Shown here: positions 1-5,022 of the stretch, one piece after another
Position numbering within the stretch: position 1 is the first letter of the stretch
Layout of the letters: every line of letters starts with the position of its first letter
Assembly: GCA_041748615.1 (NCBI GenBank)
Contig: JBGTCY010000209.1
Span: 1-11,760 of the forward strand
Reading direction: 5' to 3'
Length of the DNA: 11,760 nucleotides
Source of the DNA: JBGTCY01 sp041748615
GTDB lineage: Bacteria; Bacteroidota; Bacteroidia; Chitinophagales; CAIOSU01
The notes under the pieces: model-generated
What the model was told of the DNA's origin: nothing
Databases searched by the model: none
What the model saw: the letters and a program-made list of their open reading frames with translations, nothing else
Position numbers and translations under genes: made by a program

Positions 1-524
1 GCAAAGACGGTTTGCCCGTTGTCACTCTTATTTTCTTTCAGGATATTTTGAATAAAAGGCGTAGCAATGTGATAAAATTGAATTGATTCCGCTAATGTGT
101 TTAATTCGTGGAGCAGTGTTTCCGGCACCGCGTAAACTGAATAAGCGGACAAGGAAGGAATAAAATCTTTTATCAAAACACCTTCTTCAATTCCGCCTCC
201 CAAGTGGTAGTAATTTTTTATTTCACTTTCTTCAAAAAAATCAGATGGCACGAGCACACACCCGGATAAATCAAAAGCGATTTTTATTTTCCCTGGATGA
301 AGTTTTGAAAAATATTTTTGCTTTAACAGAGCGACACATTCTTTCCAGGTGTCTTTGTTTTTTTCAGCATGAACCAGTGGAAAACTTGAAACAGAAAGAA
401 TTTTGTGATGCACCGTGTCAATGAAACTGCCGGTGATTTTTTCGGACGCTAAATAAACGGAAAGCCCGCAATCACCGGGATTGAGGGAAGGCAGACGCTC
501 ATCCGCCAGTTCTGCCAGCGGCAA
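1..524 (-). CDS. DUF3822-like protein, 3' end cut by window edge
   Basis: The minus strand is open from just upstream of 524 to the window edge, about 174 codons with no stop. The product has the pattern I associate with DUF3822, a Bacteroidota family of unknown function: an early 'GLSVYLASEKITG' strand, a middle 'GCVLVPSDFFEE' segment (conserved 'LVP..LF' in relatives) and a later 'SAYSVYAVPETLLHEL' segment. From memory the family runs about 250-280 residues, so roughly a third is missing. An in-frame TGA lies at the ATG-ACT overlap near 552-554 and no ATG, and no GTG, follows it before conserved sequence begins. TTG at 522-524 is the best start, giving a protein that begins MPLAELADERL. It lies 4 bases after the stop of the upstream gene on the same strand, so the two are probably cotranscribed. 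The assignment rests on pattern memory, not a search. Confidence 0.72.
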   Translation of the reverse strand, partial: MPLAELADERLPSLNPGDCGLSVYLASEKITGSFIDTVHHKILSVSSFPLVHAEKNKDTWKECVALLKQKYFSKLHPGKIKIAFDLSGCVLVPSDFFEESEIKNYYHLGGGIEEGVLIKDFIPSLSAYSVYAVPETLLHELNTLAESIQFYHIATPFIQNILKENKSDNGQTVF

Positions 525-528
525 TATG

Positions 529-1113
529 TTATTCCCAGTTTCCAGTGTAAGTGCCCTCAGTCATGGAGCCAACCTTGATGTTGCGATTGTAGTCAATGAA
601 TTTTTCATTCAATCCTTCCAAAATCATGCTTTCAGCTGCGCCCACTTCAAATACTTGAATTTTCACATTGTTTTTTGTGATTTCACCAGCGTCAATATTG
701 AACTTCACTTTATTGGTGAAAGGAATATATGGCAATGAGTCCACAGGATATTTTTCTGAAAATGTACGGGTGAGAATCCGTTCAAAGGTGGTGTCGCGGG
801 TAATAATGCCCCTGAGCGCAGCTTCTGCTTCAGTCAGGCTGTCCGGGGCTTCACCAATGGCGAGAATCACCGGGATGGAATCATACTTAATGGTGCGAAC
901 CAAATCATCAAAGTTTTTTGCAAACTTCCCTTTGGCATCCCGGTAAGCCATTTGAGCGGTTCTGATGTCTTTCAACCGTTGCACCGTAGCATCCTCGCGC
1001 ACTTTTTTCTCGCGCTGAAAAATGATAGGTTCCTGAATAATTTTAAAAAGCCAAAAGCCTAAAATGACGATTACTACCGATAGAACAATATTGGCGATGA
1101 GTTTTGGATTCAT
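529..1113 (-). CDS. Membrane-anchored protein of unknown function (conserved Bacteroidota family)
   Basis: This encodes 194 residues if started at the ATG at 1111-1113 (MNPKLIANIV). An in-frame ATG at 1135-1137 would add eight residues (MLHYFHQT) that lack the look of a conserved N-terminus. Residues 4-25 form one hydrophobic segment (IANIVLSVVIVILGFWLF) flanked by lysines, so the protein is probably an N-in, C-out anchored protein with an extracytoplasmic domain. Residues 45-72 (QRLKDIRTAQMAYRDAKGKF, then a DDL motif) recall the post-helix part of pilins and pseudopilins, but there is no prepilin peptidase site, so I do not call it a pilin. The C-terminus ends GNWE. I recall similar Bacteroidota proteins of the same length and ending, without a known role. 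The DUF3822-like gene follows after 4 bases, suggesting a shared transcript and perhaps a shared process. Confidence 0.85.
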   Translation of the reverse strand: MNPKLIANIVLSVVIVILGFWLFKIIQEPIIFQREKKVREDATVQRLKDIRTAQMAYRDAKGKFAKNFDDLVRTIKYDSIPVILAIGEAPDSLTEAEAALRGIITRDTTFERILTRTFSEKYPVDSLPYIPFTNKVKFNIDAGEITKNNVKIQVFEVGAAESMILEGLNEKFIDYNRNIKVGSMTEGTYTGNWE

Positions 1114-1269
1114 TGTCTGGTGAAAATAGTGAAGCACAATAATAACAATTTTATTTTTTAACGTGAAAAAGGCGGGCTAAAAAGTGAGAAGTATTGAATT
1201 ATTCTTACAATCTGCTCATTTTTCGGAGAAGGCAGTGATGATGTATTCAAAAAGAGAGAATTTTTAGAA

Positions 1270-1308
1270 CCGCCATTTATTAGCGGATTTTTTTTCAAAT
1301 TAGCCGCT
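1270..1308 (+). promoter_or_regulatory. Possible competing hairpins in the leader of the SDR gene
   Basis: CCGC at 1270-1273 can pair with GCGG at 1283-1286, followed at once by an A and a run of eight T, which resembles a weak intrinsic terminator. AGCGG at 1282-1286 can instead pair with CCGCT at 1304-1308, which would break the first hairpin. The arrangement is attenuator-like, but the first stem is only 4 bp and no leader peptide or ligand site is recognisable. The rest of 1138-1322 shows no clear TAnnTTTG promoter in either direction. Confidence 0.2.
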
Positions 1309-1322
1309 GAAACCCCATAATC

Positions 1323-2105
1323 ATGTTCGATAAAAATATTTTCAAAGATAAAATCGTGATGGTGTCCGGAGGCGGAAGCGGAATCGGAAAAGCAATCGCA
1401 CGGTTATTTCTGACGCATGGCGCGCAAGTCTATATCGGCTCAAGAAAAAAAGAGCGTCTGGAAGAAGCGCTGAAAGAGTTGACTCCGCTTGGCAATTGTG
1501 ACTACGTGGAACTGAATATCCGCGAACCTGAATCCGTGGAACTGGCGGTGAACCACATCAAAGAAAAATCAGGCAAGGTGGATATTCTCATCAATAATGC
1601 AGGAGGTCAGTTTCCCGCTGCTGCCGAAACGATTTCTCCCAAAGGATGGAAAGCCGTGATTGATACCAATCTTAACGGCACCTGGTATATGTCTCAGGCG
1701 TTTGCCACACATTTTTTTATTCCGCAAAAGAAAGGCATCATTGTCAATATCATCGCCAATATTTTCAGGGGTTTTCCGGGTATGTCGCACACCGGTGCCG
1801 CCCGTGCCGGAGTGGATAATCTTACGAAAACGCTTGCTGTGGAATGGGCGACACATCACGTTCGCATCAACGCGGTCGCGCCCGGCATCATCCAGTCAAC
1901 CGGGCTTGACCAGTATCCGCCTGATTTTCTCAAAGGTATTCAGTCAAAAATTCCCATGAAGCGCACAGGGACGGTGGATGAAGTGGCATACTTAGCCGGT
2001 TTTTTAGCTTCCCCGATGGCAGGATTCATTACAGGAGAAACCATTTACGTAGATGGCGGTCAGCGCCTCTGGGGCGATATGTGGGAAATTCCGGATAACG
2101 GGTGA
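1323..2105 (+). CDS. SDR-family oxidoreductase, PECR/DECR-like (enoyl- or dienoyl-CoA reductase type)
   Basis: This is a 260-residue short-chain dehydrogenase/reductase of normal length. The Rossmann nucleotide-binding motif SGGGSGIGKA is at residues 15-24, the structural NNAG at 91-94 and the SDR asparagine in NLNGT at 118. The usual catalytic Ser and Tyr-x-x-x-Lys are absent: the serine region reads VNIIAN (141-146) and the active-site loop reads SHTGAARAG (155-163). Peroxisomal trans-2-enoyl-CoA reductase (PECR) has almost the same loop (HSGAARAG) and a similar C-terminal tail after DGG; 2,4-dienoyl-CoA reductases also lack the tyrosine. The tail here is DGGQRLWGDMWEIPDNG. A cytosolic NADPH-dependent reductase of unsaturated acyl-CoA is therefore the best guess; the substrate is inferred. 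It is transcribed alone and converges on the acyltransferase gene 21 bases away. No Shine-Dalgarno is visible, as usual for this phylum. Confidence 0.88.
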   Translation: MFDKNIFKDKIVMVSGGGSGIGKAIARLFLTHGAQVYIGSRKKERLEEALKELTPLGNCDYVELNIREPESVELAVNHIKEKSGKVDILINNAGGQFPAAAETISPKGWKAVIDTNLNGTWYMSQAFATHFFIPQKKGIIVNIIANIFRGFPGMSHTGAARAGVDNLTKTLAVEWATHHVRINAVAPGIIQSTGLDQYPPDFLKGIQSKIPMKRTGTVDEVAYLAGFLASPMAGFITGETIYVDGGQRLWGDMWEIPDNG

Positions 2106-2114
2106 ATCAACCCG
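2099..2114. terminator. Weak hairpin between convergent genes
   Basis: CGGGT (2099-2103) and ACCCG (2110-2114) form a 5-bp GC-rich stem with a 6-base loop, overlapping the stop of the SDR gene and lying before the stop of the convergent acyltransferase gene. The tail is AT-rich but has no solid T run on either strand, so the call is weak and rests mostly on position. Confidence 0.2.
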
Positions 2115-2126
2115 GTGAAATTTATT

Positions 2127-2972
2127 TCAAAACCTCACCAACAACTTTCTCAGCAAGGGTAAATCATCTTTTTTACGGTATTCCAGCAGTTCGATGAGTT
2201 TTTTGTGCATTTCCAATTCAACTTCGCGCCTGATTTGCCAGGCATTTTCCTCGCTGAAATCATTGCCGAGCTGGCGGGTTTCAATGCGTTTTCCGAAAGC
2301 GGTATAGAGCTTCACCGGTTTCGGGAAGGCACTCCAAAGCAACCCCTTCGATATTGGCGGTAAATATTCCCCTTGTTTCAACTTTTCATACCAGCCAGAT
2401 TTGATGATAAACCTTCCCAGTAAAGAGTCTAAGATATCTTGTGAATCGGCAAGAATGTCGTAGGCGTCATCCCCGCCAATGGAAGCTACCGGAATGATGT
2501 CATAGCCATGTTCAATCGCCATTTGCGCAAAACCCACCCTACGCTTCCAGATGACTTTGTGCTTTTCACCTTTGTGTTTGAAAGTCTCCCTGCCCCCTCC
2601 CGGATACACTAAGATGTGTTCACCATCCTGCATCAATGAGGAACAGTTTTCACGCGAACCGGGCACTAATCCAAAAGTTTTCACCATATCATTCCACAGT
2701 GGAATCTCAAAATGATTGTTATCCGCCAACACGCGCAGGTAGATGTCTTTCTTTTTATACAATTCCATCATGAAAAAAGAAGCATCCGTTACCCCGTAAA
2801 CGCTGTGGTTGGAAACATAGAGCGCGGGTTTGTCCTTGTCCACGTTTTCCAATCCGAAAAATTGAGGAGTGAAATAAGCGCGAAAGGGTCTGGTCAGTTT
2901 CCACAACAGTTTGGAGGGAGGCGGTGTAAACTTTTTTTGCTTCTTTTTAAGCGCGGTTCGTTTTTCTTTCAT
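2127..2972 (-). CDS. Lysophospholipid/diacylglycerol acyltransferase family protein (MGAT/DGAT-like LPLAT)
   Basis: The 281-residue product has the landmarks of the LPLAT superfamily, closest to the DGAT/MGAT-like branch. The acceptor-binding/catalytic block VSNHSVYGVTD is at residues 53-63, with His56 and Asp63 as the presumed catalytic pair. The signature PGGGRE is at 124-129, followed by a basic stretch and KRRVGFAQMAIEHGYDIIPV at about 143-162, which matches the DGAT-type 'RkGF..lA...G..ivP' block. Enzymes of this family transfer a fatty acyl group from acyl-CoA or acyl-ACP to a lysolipid, glycerolipid or other alcohol at the inner membrane. The N-terminus is very basic (KEKRTALKKKQKK) and there is no long transmembrane helix, suggesting peripheral membrane binding. 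The acceptor cannot be told from sequence. The H-x6-D spacing is wider than the classic H-x4-D but I recall it from close relatives. A strong promoter match ends 8 bases before the ATG. Confidence 0.85.
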   Translation of the reverse strand: MKEKRTALKKKQKKFTPPPSKLLWKLTRPFRAYFTPQFFGLENVDKDKPALYVSNHSVYGVTDASFFMMELYKKKDIYLRVLADNNHFEIPLWNDMVKTFGLVPGSRENCSSLMQDGEHILVYPGGGRETFKHKGEKHKVIWKRRVGFAQMAIEHGYDIIPVASIGGDDAYDILADSQDILDSLLGRFIIKSGWYEKLKQGEYLPPISKGLLWSAFPKPVKLYTAFGKRIETRQLGNDFSEENAWQIRREVELEMHKKLIELLEYRKKDDLPLLRKLLVRF

Positions 2973-2979
2973 AGCGTTG

Positions 2980-3010
2980 CAAAATTAACTTTTATGTCAG
3001 GGAAAGCAAA
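2980..3010 (-). promoter_or_regulatory. Bacteroidota-type promoter for the acyltransferase gene
   Basis: On the minus strand, TTTG (3007-3010) is followed after exactly 19 bases by TAATTTTG (2980-2987), a full match to the -33 TTTG / -7 TAnnTTTG consensus of primary sigma factor promoters in Bacteroidota. The start codon is at 2970-2972, only 7 bases beyond the -7 box, so transcription should begin within a few bases of the ATG and the mRNA would be leaderless or nearly so. Confidence 0.6.
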
Positions 3011-3049
3011 TGACTTTTATTTTAATAAACAAAATCAATGGTTTAATCG

Positions 3050-3107
3050 TAACAGTAAATTTTGATGTTGTTAATAAAACTCAGTGTCTTACGTGAACTT
3101 ACTGTTA
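3050..3107. promoter_or_regulatory. 9-bp inverted repeat in the divergent intergenic region
   Basis: TAACAGTAA (3050-3058) and TTACTGTTA (3099-3107) are perfect inverted copies separated by 40 bases. They lie between the divergent acyltransferase and hydrolase genes, upstream of both. They may be paired half-sites for a regulator, or chance in AT-rich DNA. Confidence 0.3.
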
Positions 3108-3129
3108 AAGTTTTTTTCGGCAATGTTTC

Positions 3130-3147
3130 AAAATAGTTAACTATTTT
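3130..3147. promoter_or_regulatory. Perfect 18-bp palindrome, operator candidate
   Basis: AAAATAGTTAACTATTTT is a perfect inverted repeat centred on GTTAAC, 44 bases before the hydrolase start codon. Its right arm overlaps TATTTTCG (3142-3149), which is one base away from the TAnnTTTG -7 consensus; no good -33 box is present. Overlap of a palindrome with a promoter box is what a repressor operator would look like. The regulator is unknown. Confidence 0.42.
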
Positions 3148-3191
3148 CGGTCTCTTTACGTTCTATGAGTTAGGTAAAAACAATTAGAAAA

Positions 3192-3977
3192 ATGAAAAAA
3201 ACAATTTACCTGATACCAGGTGTGGGCGCTGATGAAACAGTGTTTACGAATCTTACCTTTCCGGAAGACATCGAAAAGGTGCACATAAAATGGGAAAAGC
3301 CGAAAAAAAGAGAACAACTGAAAGATTATGTTAAGCGGTTGTTGCCACAGATAAAAAAAGATACGCTTCCAATTTTTGTGGGCTTATCCTTTGGTGGTAT
3401 TGTTTCCATTGAATTATCCAAGCTGATGCCGACACACATGGTGGTGCTGATTTCGAGCATCAAAAGCCATCATGAGCGTCCCTACAAAATGAGCCTGCTC
3501 AATCTGCTGAAACTCTACCGGATGTTCCCTGCAAAACTGGCGGTCACCTTTACATTCTGGCATCGCTGGGCGTTTGGACATTTAACGAATGTAGAGCGGG
3601 AATTGGTGAATAAAATGGTTGAAAATATTGACCTTGAATTCAATACATGGGCGGTTGACCAGGCGATTCATTGGAGAAATATGGATGTACCGGAAAACTT
3701 AGTGCATATTCATGGAGATAACGACACCATTTTTCCGCATATCTACATCCGGGATTATTATCGTATCCGTGGCGGCACTCATTTTATGATTGTCAATAAA
3801 GCGAAAGAAATCAGCGAAATCATTCATGAGGAATTGGAAGGCAGACATGGAGTCATTGAAAAGGGAATTGAATTGCTGCCCAAAGAATCCCCAAAGAAAA
3901 AAGTAAACGGAGACAAAAAAACCAAAACCCGGTTTTTCAAAAGCAGGAGAAAAGAAACGAAAGTTGAAAAGAAGTAA
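3192..3977 (+). CDS. Alpha/beta hydrolase fold protein with basic C-terminal tail
   Basis: This 261-residue protein opens with MKKTIYLIPGVGADETVF, the first strand and oxyanion region of a compact alpha/beta hydrolase. The nucleophile elbow is GLSFGG with Ser66, the acid is probably Asp176 or Asp178 in HIHGDNDTIFP, and the catalytic His is His197 in GGTHFMI. All three triad positions are present, so it should be an active esterase-like enzyme of the cytoplasm; there is no signal peptide. The substrate is not evident. Residues 230-261 form a tail rich in Lys and Arg (KKKVNGDKKTKTRFFKSRRK region) unrelated to the fold, which could bind nucleic acid or acidic membranes, or may just be a disordered end. 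The only other feature in common with neighbours is the divergent spacer shared with the acyltransferase gene. The start has an A-rich upstream sequence and no Shine-Dalgarno. Confidence 0.85.
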   Translation: MKKTIYLIPGVGADETVFTNLTFPEDIEKVHIKWEKPKKREQLKDYVKRLLPQIKKDTLPIFVGLSFGGIVSIELSKLMPTHMVVLISSIKSHHERPYKMSLLNLLKLYRMFPAKLAVTFTFWHRWAFGHLTNVERELVNKMVENIDLEFNTWAVDQAIHWRNMDVPENLVHIHGDNDTIFPHIYIRDYYRIRGGTHFMIVNKAKEISEIIHEELEGRHGVIEKGIELLPKESPKKKVNGDKKTKTRFFKSRRKETKVEKK

Positions 3978-3983
3978 GCTTAT

Positions 3984-4016
3984 TTTCGTGTGGACTATTT
4001 AGATTTTTTCACGAAA
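3984..4016 (+). promoter_or_regulatory. Inverted repeat/stem-loop just upstream of the GH16 gene
   Basis: TTTCGTG (3984-3990) and CACGAAA (4010-4016) form a perfect 7-bp stem around a 19-base loop that ends in a T run. It fills the 48-base gap between the hydrolase stop and the GH16 start. Because the T run sits in the loop rather than after the stem it is not a standard terminator; an operator or an RNA hairpin next to the start is possible. TATTTTCG (3981-3988), one base off the -7 consensus, overlaps the left arm. Confidence 0.35.
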
Positions 4017-4025
4017 TACTGATTC

Positions 4026-4913
4026 TTGTTCAAGGCTCCTTTTTCCCAATCCTCTTGTTCGTCAAGCGCTTTTTCGGGTTTGATTTTATCCATCTTTGTT
4101 ATTCATCTTTTAGCATCCTGTTCCACCATCCCTGTCCGAAGGTTTACAGGCAGGGCGATTGCAAACGCGGTTTCTTTTCCGGCAAACCCCATTGAAAAAC
4201 CGGGCTGGACGCTGACATTTCAGGATGAATTTAATAACGGCACGCTTGACCGTAAAAAGTGGGACACTCAATTTTATTGGGGTTCAGGCGGGCATCATGG
4301 CAGGTATATGGCTGACAATCCGAAAGAATATTACCGCGATGATTTTTTTGAGTTCACAGACTCCACGATTCTGCTGAAAGCCGATACACAGGCGGTTCGT
4401 GTCAATGACATGGACATTCCATATTCCACCGCGATGATTGACGGACATCGCTCGCTGGAACAGCAACACGGCTATTTTGAAATCCGCAGCCGCAAGCCAA
4501 CCAGTCCCGGCTTTTGGCCCGCCTTCTGGTTAGTGTCGCGCTTTTCATGGCCTCCCGAAATTGATGTGTATGAATATTACACCTCCCGTCCGCAACGCTG
4601 GACGAATTCCATCCATTACATGCCCGAACCCGATAACAGAAAGATGGAATTCAAGGCTTACAAAGTTCGCTACCCGTCAGACGGATTTCATATCTATGCC
4701 GTAGAGTGGAATGAAAAGGAAATTAAATGGTATTTCAATAATGAGCTTGTGAGAACCTCATCCACCGGTATTGAAACATTCAAATTTCCGATGCACATCA
4801 TCATCAATATCGCGATGGAAGACCCGAGCAGGGCTTCCACAAAAATGAATGAAGCGGTTTTTCCAAATTTTCTTGAAGTGGATTATGTAAGAGCGTATAA
4901 ACGGAAAGAGTGA
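4026..4913 (+). CDS. GH16-family glycoside hydrolase, predicted lipoprotein
   Basis: The product (295 residues) has a hydrophobic signal segment at 18-31 ending in a lipobox LLASC with Cys32, so it should be lipidated and placed in the envelope, probably the outer membrane. Residues 60-293 form a GH16 beta-jelly-roll domain: FQDEFN at 65-70, the GYFEIRSR strand at 149-156, and the catalytic motif EIDVYE at 178-183. Glu178 is the presumed nucleophile, Asp180 assists, and Glu183 is the acid/base. The ExDxxE form is shared by laminarinases, agarases and carrageenases, so it hydrolyses a beta-linked glucan or galactan; the substrate is not determined. The strand FHIYAVEWNEKEIKWYFNN (221-239) is typical of the family. 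There is no ATG near the N-terminus: an in-frame TGA at 4020-4022 is followed by TTC and then TTG at 4026, used here as start. A later TTG (codon 19) would give a very short signal. A frameshift upstream is the alternative, but no ATG exists in any frame between the two genes. Confidence 0.85.
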   Translation: MFKAPFSQSSCSSSAFSGLILSIFVIHLLASCSTIPVRRFTGRAIANAVSFPANPIEKPGWTLTFQDEFNNGTLDRKKWDTQFYWGSGGHHGRYMADNPKEYYRDDFFEFTDSTILLKADTQAVRVNDMDIPYSTAMIDGHRSLEQQHGYFEIRSRKPTSPGFWPAFWLVSRFSWPPEIDVYEYYTSRPQRWTNSIHYMPEPDNRKMEFKAYKVRYPSDGFHIYAVEWNEKEIKWYFNNELVRTSSTGIETFKFPMHIIINIAMEDPSRASTKMNEAVFPNFLEVDYVRAYKRKE

Positions 4914-4987
4914 TTCCTGATTTGGCGATTTCAAAAAGTGTTAACATTCTTTTATCCTAAGTTCCATTAATCCTCTTTCCCCTCAGT

Positions 4988-4995
4988 TATATTTG
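4988..4995 (+). promoter_or_regulatory. -7 promoter box for the TonB-dependent receptor gene
   Basis: TATATTTG is an exact match to the Bacteroidota -7 consensus TAnnTTTG. No good TTTG -33 box sits 19-21 bases upstream. Transcription would start near 5001-5003, about 20 bases before the ATG at 5023. The box overlaps the in-frame TTG at 4993, which argues against an upstream start for the receptor and indicates transcription separate from the GH16 gene. Confidence 0.5.
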
Positions 4996-5022
4996 CATTA
5001 CCCTCTGCTTCCCTCTATATTT

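Noticed and set aside
481..946. Plus-strand open frames opposite the membrane-anchored protein gene
   Set aside because: They lie antisense to a gene with a clear transmembrane segment and recognisable family pattern, and their own products have no domain-like features.
529..1113. Type IV pilin or pseudopilin
   Set aside because: The post-helix segment is suggestive, but the N-terminus lacks a prepilin peptidase Gly-Phe/Glu5 site and no secretion genes are nearby.
2782..2808. Abnormal H-x6-D spacing in the acyltransferase active site
   Set aside because: I recall the same NH-x6-D spacing in other DGAT/MGAT-like bacterial relatives, so it is probably normal for this branch and not a defect.
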